From: Protopterus annectens
Taxonomy: Eukaryota > Chordata > Ceratodontiformes > Protopteridae
DNA length: 64,000 nt
Reading direction: 5' to 3'
Assembly (NCBI RefSeq): GCF_019279795.1
Contig: NC_056740.1
Location: 231,129,932 to 231,193,931, forward strand
This document shows positions 1 to 9,095 of the stretch, piece after piece. The position numbers and the translations under genes were made by a program. Below the pieces are notes generated by a model, which did no database searches, was not told the origin of the DNA, and worked only from the letters and a program-made list of their open reading frames with translations. How positions within the stretch are numbered: the first letter of the stretch is position 1; each line of letters begins with the position of its first letter.

Positions 1-26
1 ATGGCAACGATGGCATTGATACAGTA

Positions 27-431
27 ATGTATAGGAAATCCTGTTGGAAAAATAATTTGCTACATCGTGACAGTATGCATCCTAGGCATATTTATCCCAA
101 TATCATTAAGAGCCAAGCATACAGGGTCTCTAGGTTAACTACCAGGCATGAAGATTATGAACACCAACAAGATATGCTAAAAGAAAATTTCCTCAAAAGA
201 GGATATAATAAGACAGAAATATATGAAACTGTTGATTGTTGCACTAAGCATAGGTCAGACAAAGGAACACCATTTTTTCTAAGACAACATGATTTGAATT
301 CAGTAGGAATAAGTAACACCAAGGGCACTAGAGGTGGAATGAGCAACAATAGGAATGATAAAAGGAATAGATTAGTTATTCCTTACACCAATAGAAATAT
401 ACAAATAAGGCAAGTTATTGAAAATAATTAG
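27..431 (+). pseudogene. PLE reverse transcriptase C-terminal/linker segment
   Basis: An open stretch of 134 codons at the left edge. The first third (SMHPRHIYPNIIKSQAYR) matches the thumb/connection region of Penelope RTs, which typically carries an HPRxL-type motif followed by a basic helix. The end (RNRLVIPYTNRN) matches the linker before the endonuclease. The RT palm with its catalytic aspartates would lie outside the window. A stop separates this stretch from the endonuclease frame at 474, so the copy is not intact. The assignment is from motif recognition only. Confidence 0.7.
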
Positions 432-473
432 AAAATACTATTAATAGATGAAAGGATAAAGGATTTAGTTGAT

Positions 474-1034
474 GTGCGACCAAGTGTAACTTATAGGAAC
501 ATGAAGTCTTTGAAAAGACTTCTATGTTATGAGCATGCTAACAACACAACAACTATGCCCTCACAGAGAGTAGGGACTTTTGCATGCAGGACATGCAATC
601 AATGTACATATATTTCCAAAGACAATAAATTTATACACCCGACTACGGGACGAGAGTATACATTTAGGTTCTATGCAGATTGTAGATCTCGGGATCTGGT
701 ATACTTGGCAGAATGTCAAATATGTAAATGTTTCTATGTGGGCAAGACAAACAGGACTCTGAGAGAACGAATTAGGGAACACCTGTATGCCATCAATAAG
801 GAAAACACTAATAATGCCCTTGCCAAACATGTAGTAGAAAATGGCCTTAAACATAATTTTAGATTTAGAGTGTTACAACTAATAAGAAAAACACCCAGGT
901 TAGGCAATGTCAAGAACTACACAGAGGAATTGGAGAATAGGTGGATTATTAGGCTACAGGCACATCAAGGTTATGGCTTGAATGACAAAGTGTCACTCAA
1001 ACCATTCCTTGCAGCTCGACCCTATAGCCATTAG
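474..1034 (+). pseudogene. PLE GIY-YIG endonuclease domain
   Basis: This reading frame of about 186 codons carries the C-terminal nuclease of a Penelope-like element. A Cys pair (CRTCNQC, around residue 38-44) precedes the domain, as in Penelope proteins. The GIY-YIG signature appears as VYLAECQIC...FYVGKTNRTLRERIREHL (residues about 75-105), with the conserved Arg and His of the helix, and a glutamate near YTEELENRWIIRL. It ends with the usual SLKPFL-type tail. The family nicks target DNA for target-primed reverse transcription. The upstream RT is separated by a stop, so this is a fossil despite its good domain preservation. Confidence 0.85.
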
Positions 1035-1367
1035 ATAGTTAACTATGTTATGTCTTTTAGATAACTTGAATAGATGTAATTATTAATTATTTATTAATAG
1101 TGACCCTTTTTACTGGGACGTATTTGCCTTATTTTATTTGAATTATTTAGATAGCTAAAATATTTCATAAGGATTTTAGTCTTGCTAACACATAATAGAT
1201 TGTTACTAATCTATTAGATTAGGTTTTTATTTAAATGTGTTTTTATTCTTTATGCTGTATTTAAATGCAAGTTATGATGGATGTATTGTGTCTTTAAATG
1301 TTGATTGATTTGACTAATTAATTAATTGAGAGCGTTATTTAAATGCTAAGATTTGTTTGTAATTATT

Positions 1368-1412
1368 GAAGTCTGATGAAGCGTTGCTGACCAACGTGAA
1401 AGCGCTTACTTT
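1368..1412 (+). ncRNA. Hammerhead ribozyme motif (HHR-1)
   Basis: The core box CTGATGA is at 1373-1379 and GAA at 1398-1400. Stem II is formed by CGTTG (1382-1386) with CAACG (1392-1396), with one extra base at 1381. Stem III is the short palindrome AGCGCT (1401-1406), followed by the predicted cleavage base T1407. Stem I pairs GAAGT (1368-1372) with ACTTT (1408-1412). Both ends are open at stem I, so it is type I with a minimal stem III, the form known from Penelope-like elements. It lies 3' of the PLE-1 endonuclease. The bulge in stem II may lower activity. Confidence 0.75.
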
Positions 1413-1539
1413 ACTTTTGGATCCCATTAAACCGTGAAGTGAATACTGTGGTTTGGATTATTCTTCTGCCTGGCGTACCACTGGTTTTTATTCTCAAAGA
1501 GAAAACAATGTTTTTGGACAATGTTTTGCACAGCAAGGT

Positions 1540-2200
1540 TTCCTTTGTGAAAGGGAATTGTAATACCAACAAACTAGTGTACTTAGCTAAATGTGACAGT
1601 TGCTCATGATACTATGTTGGAAAGACAGAAAGAGCTTTGAAATCAAGAATTTATGAGCACCTTTATGAGATCAGGAAGAAAAAGAAAGTTAATGCATTGT
1701 ACAGGCACTCTGTTGTGTGTAATAATTTTGTTAAGTTTAGCTTTGGTATACTGGAAAAAGTGCAGATTCATTCCAATGGTGGTGATTGGCAAAGACATTT
1801 ATTAAAAAGATAACTTGGCTGGGAGTTGCAATTAAATGCATCATCCCCCCAGGTCGGAATGACCAAGTATCTCTCAAACCCATACTGAGTGAAAAAGCAG
1901 ATTTGCTAACATAAATCTCAAAGGAATTCAACATGATTTTTATGTATTTTCATTTATTTTTCATTATTTATTCTATTTTGAAAAATGTTTTTGTAAGTAC
2001 TTGTGATGGGAACAGGTGCTTTATACACCAGGGAATTTTTTAATTACTAGCTTTTCATGATTGGCTGGTGAACTTCAGCTAGTTTATAAATAATATGATG
2101 AATGGGAGTGTATTTTATTTGAAGAAATCTCCATGAGAGATGAAAGTGCTTATGTGATGTGTTTTAATTAATAAAAACAACAGTATTTTATTCATGTTGA
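1540..2200 (+). mobile_element. Second, diverged Penelope-like element fragment (PLE-2)
   Basis: Translation from about 1558 gives KLVYLAKCDSCS, YYVGKTERALKSRIYEHLYE and, after a frame change, NDQVSLKPILS, which is the GIY-YIG endonuclease order seen in PLE-1. It has clearly diverged from PLE-1, so it is a separate subfamily, not a simple duplication. The frame is interrupted by TGA inside the domain, a later TAA and a frameshift near 1850. Its 3' A/T-rich tail holds a degenerate hammerhead at 2119-2153. The 5' limit is uncertain. Confidence 0.75.
2119..2153 (+). ncRNA. Degenerate hammerhead ribozyme motif (HHR-2)
   Basis: TTGAAGA (2119-2125) stands where CTGANGA is expected, so the first core C is T. 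Stem II is well formed: ATCTC (2127-2131) with GAGAT (2137-2141). GAA is at 2142-2144, then AGTGCT (2145-2150) as a short stem III with T2151 as cleavage base. Stem I is poor. The order and its place behind PLE-2 support a relic of the PLE hammerhead. It is probably inactive. Confidence 0.5.
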
Positions 2201-2319
2201 ACTCCGGTTAATTTCTACATTTAATACTAGTTTTACACTGATTTCAGCAAACATGATACATTGTTTATGACTAGCCAGATCAAGGGCTGTTAACAGTGAT
2301 CAGACAACAGCAGGGTAAG

Positions 2320-3010
2320 GGGGAAGTCACTTGCTTCCACAGATGGCGTTCATACCATCAATTATAGCTACTTTACTGACTGTGTATACCTTGGATGCCT
2401 GATTGTGGTAAAAAATAACATTCACAATAATTAAGCATTCCATCTGACTTCACAAAAAATGTACACTAGTCTTATAAAGCCAGATTAGTGACAATTAAAT
2501 TTGAGTAAATGAGAAGGGCCTGTTACTTTCATCCACAGACAGCACCCACCAGCACCCAGCAGTTATAGTCACTTATGTGTATACTTTAAACATTTGATTG
2601 TGATAGAACGATAGTCATCTAATGTGTTTCAGCTTTCTTCTACAGAAACGGTGCTTCACAAAAATCACATTAATTCTCCAAAGCAGGTATAGTAAACAAA
2701 CAAACAGTTAATCATTTTCTTCTATGGACAGCCCAGCAATTATATCTGTCTGTGTACATTTCAGATGTTTGATTCTTACAAAAATAAAAAATACAAAATG
2801 CATAAATAATTAAATAATGAATAATTTTCACGTCTTACCATCAGAATCAGAGATAAAGCCAAATGTAAATGGGTAGGGGAGACAAAAAGACCAACATTAA
2901 GGAATATTTTAAATAAATACTTCTCTAAAACTGAGAAAATTATTAGGGTCAGTTAATTTCACCCACAGACAGCTCCTGCCTCACCTAGAAGTTGCAGATA
3001 CTACAGGGGA
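2320..3010. repeat. Diverged tandem repeat, about 190-240 bp unit
   Basis: Four related blocks recur at about 2333, 2530, 2718 and 2960. Each has a purine/pyrimidine lead, a form of CCACAGACAGC, then a TTATAG/GTGTATAC segment and a TTTGATTGT-like segment. The units are strongly diverged and vary in length. No reading frame runs through them and no family was recognised. Confidence 0.5.
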
Positions 3011-3059
3011 TCGAATAACAGGTTTTGCATAGCATGTATTTTCTAAAGAATAGAAGGTC

Positions 3060-3220
3060 TAAATCTCAAAGATCTGACATTATTTAATTAATGAATGCAG
3101 GCTGCAGCCCTCTGTGATTTAAGAGAAAGTCAAAAAATTTATGATAATATGAAGTCTGACATTTAAATGTCTGTCACTATTTAATTAGTGACTGTAGTCT
3201 GCAACTCTCAGTGATTTACC
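3060..3220. repeat. Short diverged tandem duplication, about 90 bp
   Basis: Two blocks share TCTGACATT, ACTATTTAATTA-like, TGCAG/CTGCA and CTCNGTGATTTA elements (about 3068-3125 and 3150-3215). The duplication is old. No gene is seen here. Confidence 0.4.
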
Positions 3221-3596
3221 CAAAAAAACGCAATTGTTATGAGGAGCAAACCCAAGACAAACTCAGGGGCATTCTGCAAAATCAGACACAGTAAGCAGGT
3301 ACTCCATTTTTCCTGTAAATCCATCCCATCTACTGCCCATATCTGGCTGTCTAATAGAATATAGAAAAAAATACATCAAGCTCTTGTTGACTGTTCCACT
3401 CATCAACTTCTCTGTTGTGCTTCAGTATTCACAGGATTTCTACTCCTGACCACTCCAGGCAAGAAGCAGAAATCTCTGTGAACTGATTAACTGATTGGCC
3501 AAATGAACAGCTATACTAACATAGCTTTGCATAGGAATGCTCTGGCACCTTTGCTTATTATTATGTTTTAAGTAAAAAAATAGAGAAAAATAAATG

Positions 3597-3850
3597 AACG
3601 GCACAGTGGTGCAGTGGTAGCATTGTTGCTTCACAACAAGAGGTTCTCTGGTTCGATTCTCAGCTGGAGTGCCTTCTGTGCGGAGTCTGTATGTCCTCCC
3701 TGCATTCATGTGGGTTTCATCCAGGTGATCTGGTTTCCTCCCACATCACAAAGACATGCATCAGGAGCATTTCTCCCCAGGCCTCCACTGAAAATTGGCT
3801 TAGTTCCAAGTCGGACTTTCCTGGTAAACAAATGTAAAATAAAAATAAAT
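3597..3850 (+). mobile_element. V-SINE-type SINE, tail type A (copy 1)
   Basis: The head GGCACAGTGGTGCAGTGG, followed by GGTTCGATTCTC (a box-B-like element) and the block CTTCTGTGCGGAGTCTG ... TCCTCCCACATCAC, matches the strongly conserved V-SINE/DANA/Lun1 layout. The 3' part (CTCCACTGAAAATTGGC ... GGTAAACAAATGTAAA) differs from the usual V-SINE tail and instead resembles the LINE 3' end at about 13855-13935. The A/T-rich end has AAATA-type repeats. Confidence 0.75.
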
Positions 3851-3976
3851 AAAATAAACAATGAAATACATAAATGAATAAGTAAATAAATAAAGGCAGA
3901 AAGGGAAAAGTGCTCCTACCTGGGCAGTACCCTAAGTGACTGCCTAGTTTACCTATGCATAAGGCCAGCCATGACA

Positions 3977-4755
3977 AATGGCATCAGAAATTCTCAGTTT
4001 AGGGATCTACACCTCTTCTGCAATGTCAACAGAATGGTTTGGAGGGACAGGTATATCTTCCAGAGGATACTGCTGCAATGGAACAGACTTCCCATCCACA
4101 TAAAACAAAGTTCATTCCTGTCCATATTCACATCTATATCACGTTATCAAACGTTTACTTAATCGAATCAATAAAGGTCGAATTTTATTGATCGATTAAG
4201 TAAAACATCGAATAACGTAAAAAAAAAAAAATTAAAAAAAAAAACCTAAATGGTGTAGGCAGGGGGGCAAGCCCCCCTGCACCCCCCACACCCCCCTACT
4301 TAAATATACCAACTCCGAGACTACACTACATTGAGGTAAATGGAAATCTCCCCTTATGGAGATTTCCGTTTACTTGCACGATGTTCTTCACTTTCAATAT
4401 TGTCGTGTTGACAATATCAGACTCGATATTGTCAGCTTACGACAACGTGAAGTAGACCCCCATATTCAAGTGCAACTTGGATGTATGGATGAGAAATAGA
4501 AACTTTACTTCAGGATTGTCCCCTGCACTACTAATGGACAGATGTAGCTCCTAAATGCTTTATCTCATGCATGGGTCTCCTCAAAATTTCAATGATCCCA
4601 GTCATTCCCATTAGGGGATATATATAATTCTTGATCATGGGATGGGTAAGGCCAATCTCTAAGCAAATGGGATAGGTTAATTTGAGCACAAAAGGGAAAT
4701 TGGCTAGGCTTAGAATGGCTCACAAGGGCAGCTAGCCTAGTATTCACCTATGAAC
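3977..4755 (+). mobile_element. CR1-like LINE 3' end, split by a DNA element
   Basis: The translation RDLHLFCNVNRMVWRDRYI ... WNRLPIHIKQSSF is the C-terminal end of the CR1-like RT protein seen elsewhere in the window. The frame resumes after the insert as NLDVWM-like sequence, ending near 4550. The 3' end GGGAAATTGGCTAGGCTTAG ... CACCTATGAACCTATGAA is the family tail. The copy is 5'-truncated, as is usual for LINEs. Confidence 0.75.
4131..4459. mobile_element. Non-autonomous DNA transposon inside the CR1 copy
   Basis: Flanked by a 9-bp direct repeat CCATATTCA (4122-4130 and 4460-4468); removing the insert and one repeat restores the LINE frame. The ends are imperfect inverted repeats (TCTATATCACGTTATC against TCTACTTCACGTTGTC on the other strand). 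Inside are several palindromes: a long hairpin around 4146-4205, a G/C hairpin at 4258-4283 and another at 4339-4370. It has no coding capacity. The duplication length is near the 8 bp typical of hAT. A related copy lies at about 37720-37925. Confidence 0.65.
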
Positions 4756-5969
4756 CTATGAATCTAAGTGAAAAATATAGATTTCTGGCTATACTCCTGA
4801 TGCCTCAGAAGATAAGCTCTCTTGTCCCAGGCTTTACAGAACCTCCTTAATTTTGTCTCATATTTTTGCAATATCTCTTAGAAGATTTATTACTTTCTGG
4901 TAAATTCCTAGGTATTATAGCCAACAGTGCCAGACATTGTGATGCAACGCCTGTAATAATATTGAAAAAAATACCCTGATTTTGGACCTTTGTCCCTCAT
5001 TATTTTTGGCTTTTTTCCTAATTCTTATAGGATCATAGGAGGTTACTAGAGTAATGGCCCCAGGGCCCTTCCAAACCTAGCCAAGTTCAACCTGTGTTCC
5101 CAAGATTGTCTGGTTCAAGCAGACACTAAAATCAGCACCTATTGCCCGTGTTTAAGAGGGACACAGGTGGAACCCCTGGGATGAATTTCCTGTTATCCAT
5201 CCAATTGTCCAAATTATGCTTAAATTAGGCCAATGAGGGGCTTTATTTAACATTAATAGGAAGCTTGTTCCAAAAGGTGGGCAACCTCTGTGAGACAAAT
5301 TTGTCTCTCTTGCAAGTTCTGTTGATATCACATACCAGGTTAAGGTCCTTTAAGCGAGTGACCTGTGTGCCATTTGACTTGTGAATATGCAGCATTTCCA
5401 TTAAGGCTGGGTCAGAGATTGCTCTATATGCAAGGCACAGGTCACCTCTGAGCAATCTGTATGACACAGAATAAAGTGACAATAATTTCAATCTGTCCTC
5501 ATACGACAGATCTTGAAGACCCTGAATTTTCTTTGTAAGATACCTTTGTGATCTCTCCATTTGCTGCAGGTGTTTGGAAAGAAACAAAGCCAAAGGGAGT
5601 GTTGTACTCTATTATTGGCCTAATGAAGAGTACAGGGGGGTTATACCCTTTTGTTTTCTGGAGGCAGTGCCCTTACTTATGAAGTGGGCAATATAAAATG
5701 CCCTTCTTACCTGTGGAGACATGGTAATCAAAGTTAAGGTTGCTGTCGACCTGTGTGCTCAGATCTCTCACCACTGACTGTGTGCTTAGGGTATTGCTAT
5801 TGATGTGGTAGTCTGCAGGAACATCACTCTTGCGGAAGGGGATATGCATTTTTTGCTTTAAGTTTAAGACCATGACTTTGGGACCAGTCATTCGTCTGCA
5901 TAAGTCCTTCTTGCAGGATGTTGACATTACTAGGGGTTTCAATGATCACTTCCAGTTTGCAGTCATCAG

Positions 5970-6265
5970 CATACCTCTAAACTGCTCAGATTTTTGCAGA
6001 ATGTCCAGATTTTTGCCCCATATTTTTGGTCTGTTCCTCAAAAATCTGTGATTTTCTGGATTTTTGTGGCAAATCAAGTGACGAGTGAATTCACTAAATA
6101 ATGACAGGCATTTGAGTTTCAGACTTTATAACCTTCATAAAATGCATGGTATTGCAATACCTTTTATTCTAGCAACTTTCTAAATTTATGAGAGCAATAT
6201 TTAAAATTTGTCCCTATTTTTGGGGCTTTGTCCAGATTTTTTCTGTTAAGAAGATGAGAGCTAAG
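5970..6265. mobile_element. MITE with CATACCTCTCAA ends, nested in copy B
   Basis: The ends resemble the CATACCTCTC family seen at 17830, 19251 and 25863. The LINE sequence GTCATCAG (5962-5969) is repeated as GTCATCTG (6266-6273), which suggests an 8-bp target duplication and hence a hAT-like origin. The insertion splits the LINE's FADD (motif C) region. No coding capacity. Confidence 0.6.
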
Positions 6266-6462
6266 GTCATCTGCAAATTTTGTCAGCCACAGTCCTTTAA
6301 TTTTAGCCTGTACTTTGGAAAAGTAGATTCCGAACAGTAGGGGTCCCAGAACTGATCCCTGTGGAACACCACTGGTTACAGGTTTGTTGGAGGAGGTGGA
6401 GTCTCCTAGTTTGACCATATGAGTTCTATCAGTCAGCCAATTTGCAGCCCACCTGACAATAT

Positions 6463-6708
6463 CAGAATCAGAATCACATTTATTGGTCAAGTATGCACAC
6501 ATACAAGGAATCTAACTCTGGTTTCATTGACTCTCCAAGTATGAATTACATAAATGACATACATACAACTATTAAAAACAAGACAATTGACATACATGCA
6601 ACTACTAAGAACAAGACAAAAAAGTAAATATACATATACAGATATATACAAGGTGCAAAGTACAACTCAATAAACAATACTGCAGAATCCTCGGAGGCTT
6701 GGGAAAAA
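6463..6708 (-). mobile_element. LINE/SINE 3' end insertion (TTCTGATTCTGAT tail)
   Basis: On the minus strand the insert reads CCTTGTATGTGTGCATAC, then CCAATAAATGTGATTCTGAT with repeated TTCTGA at its end, a pattern known from LINE 3' ends common in fishes. It interrupts the palm-to-finger part of CR1 copy B. Internal short repeats (ACATACATACAACTA-like) occur. The exact clade was not determined. Confidence 0.5.
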
Positions 6709-8389
6709 GAATATATGGGTTGATACCAAGCTGGGTGAGTTTATCAATGATACCTGATTAGGGATTGTGTCAAAGGCCTTGGCTAAGTCTAGGTAGGCCA
6801 TATACACAGATTTGTCCTTATCTAGGACTTTGCTGACTGTCTCAAAGAAGTTCACCAAGTTTAACAGGCATGATCTCCCCTTGACAAACCAAACTGGGCG
6901 GGGTCAAGTGTTTGGCGATTTCCTATATCTTTGTTAATAAGGTCCATGATGATTTGTTCCATGGTCTTGCAAATAAGGTTAGTCAAGCTAATGGGTCTAT
7001 AGTTCCTGGGGTCTGTGGATGCACCCCCTTTGTGCAAAGGGATGATAGTAGCTGTTTTCCATTCTGCTGGGACAAAGCCAGAGCTTAGGCTGTGATTGAA
7101 AAGCGTGCCCAATGGTGATACTAATTCCTGTTTTAACCCATGAAGAACACAGCTCAGGATGTTGTCTGGTCCCATAGAGGCTGTGTTTTTGGCCTTGGAG
7201 AAGGTGTTGAAGACCTGTTGCTTGTTGATACTAGGTGGGGGGACAGGTGTTAGGGATGCTTTGGGGTATATGTGGCGGGGACAGGGAGTGAGGTTTTCAC
7301 TGAACCTGTCAGCCACCAGGTTTGCTATATCCACAGGTTCTGTATATGTAGTACAATTAACTATGAGTTCAGCACAAATCTGGGCCTAACCTTTGAGGTT
7401 ACAGATGTAACTAAAGATTACAGATGTAGCAAAATAATGCCTTGTGGTTATCTTTAGTTAGGGAAGCTAATTTGGATTCATAGTTAGCTTTGGAGGACTT
7501 CACTAGGAGTCTTACTTGGTTGTTTAAATTGAGGAGAGAGTGTTTCCAGTTTTGAGACTGCTCCTTCCTACACTTAGACAGCAATTTCTTTCTCCTACTG
7601 TATAACCTATTAATGGCAGTTGTCCACCAGGCAGGTTTGTTTTTCCTTGAAAATCTTGCTTTGGTTCTATCAGGTATGGCAAAACAATTGTACATGTACA
7701 AGTGCTTGTATAAACCACTGGTATATAACTCAGCATAGGTGTCTGTTCCATCAGTGGAGAGAGGTGCTACGAAGCTATTTATGTTGTTATGTAAGAGGTT
7801 GTAATTGACCTTTGAGAAGTTTTTTTAGTCTAGTTGTTGCTGGGGGAGGGTCTTGTGTTACAGTTACTTCTAGTGAGACTGATTTGTGGTCATATCTCAC
7901 CAGGTATGGCAACACACTGGGGGGGTGCAGCTGTCCCCCATGTTGGTGAACACCAGATCCAGGATGTTTGAGACGATGGTGGGTGTGTCAACCAGCTGGT
8001 CCAGGGCAATGGAGTTAATGAAGTCCAGGAACCTTTGGGCAAGTGAGTTAGAACATACATAATTTACCCATTCAATGGATGTGTAATTAAAGTCACCCAA
8101 AACCAGGGTGTTTGGTTGTATCTTGATTGACTCAAGTAGATCCAAGAAGGCTGAGTGGATGCCCTGATTCATGGAGAAGGTCCTATAGCTGGCAATGACC
8201 TGAAGAGGGGTCTTATCTACAGTTAGTTGCACCTGAAGTAATTCAAGGGGATTGTGCTGTTTAACCAGTCTAGAGTTGTATCTGTCTTTAATGAATATTG
8301 ATACACCATCTCCTTTAGTTCTCATGCCTTCAGTTGGTGGTCTGAATGTGTGGAAGGAAATGTAACCTGGTATAGCTGGGGTACTGGGG

Positions 8390-9095
8390 AAAGGAAATTA
8401 TGGGTGGGATAGTAATGTCACACAAGAACCACAGAACGATTCTTTAGAAGACAATAACATAATTAAAAGATAAGGAAAAATCTAGAAGAGAATATGAAAG
8501 GGGTGGGTGGACAGAGATTTTGAAGAGAAAGATTCTCACAACAAAATGGATACACCTTCCACAGGAATGGGCTAGCTAGCACACGCCAATAATCTGAATA
8601 GGATTGAGGAAAGTGTTGGAAAGGGCTGGAGAGAAAAAGATCCATGATAGACATATATGATGATTGTAATGTTGGAAATGGAGGAAGGAAAGAAAGGTAA
8701 CAGGGTAGAGATAGGTGAGATACAAACTGAGGGAACAAGAGGGGCAAGAGAAGCTAAGGCAATGATAAAGGAAACGATAAAAGAAAATGAAATAGATAAA
8801 TAAGTAGTATGGAAACAGTGGTGAGATAGAATAAAGGTAGCAACAATTGGGGAAAATGAAAATGGATGTATGATGGACAAGGAGAATGAAGAAAAGGCAT
8901 TCAGGCAGCTAGAAGGAAAACTACTAAAAGTACATAAAAGACAGTGAGAAAATGGGAAAGACCAAATGCTCCACAAACTCAGGAAGCTCTAAGAAAACTG
9001 AAACTGAAAATAAAGATAGTAACAGAAGTAGAAGTAGGGTGGTCATACTAGAAAAAATACTTATAGATTGTGGGACACAAAGCAGGAAAGTACTT
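8390..9095. other. Purine-rich A/G stretch, no recognised gene
   Basis: The + strand is strongly A/G-biased. Long minus-strand open frames here are rich in Ser, Phe and Leu and look like composition artefacts. A + strand frame opens at 8952 (Ser/Lys/Glu-rich) and runs into the CR1 endonuclease of copy A. It may be a real N-terminal extension of that protein or flanking sequence that happens to be open. The stretch may also belong to the older LINE whose RT fragment lies at 11985-12545. Confidence 0.4.

Larger units (their letters stand above)
1..1490 (+). mobile_element. Penelope-like element, 3' part (PLE-1)
   Basis: This is the distal part of a Penelope-like retroelement that continues past the left edge. 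The segment at 27-431 resembles the region after the reverse transcriptase core (MHPRHIYPN, then an LVIPYT linker motif). The segment at 474-1034 is the GIY-YIG endonuclease. An A/T-rich tail and a hammerhead ribozyme motif at 1368-1412 follow. PLEs are known to combine a telomerase-like RT with GIY-YIG and to carry hammerheads in their terminal repeats. A second, different PLE starts directly downstream. The right boundary is approximate. Confidence 0.85.
5035..8390 (-). mobile_element. CR1-like LINE copy B, 5'-truncated in the endonuclease
   Basis: Read on the minus strand, this copy runs from the endonuclease domain (GVSIFIKD, LGDFNYTSIEW, 7897-8325) through the RT finger (KAKNTASMGPDNILS, 6861-7334), palm (YLDLAKAFDTIPN, 6667-6858; GVPQGSVLGPLLFGIYF and KFADD, 6164-6502), thumb and C-terminal region (5243-5593) to the tail at about 5035. 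It has several frame breaks and is older than copies A and D. Two later insertions interrupt it: a MITE at 5970-6265 and a LINE-tail piece at about 6463-6708. Confidence 0.85.

Noticed and set aside
3597-3700. Protein-coding frames over the V-SINE copies
   Set aside because: Both strands of the conserved SINE block are open by chance, and the same frames recur at every SINE copy.
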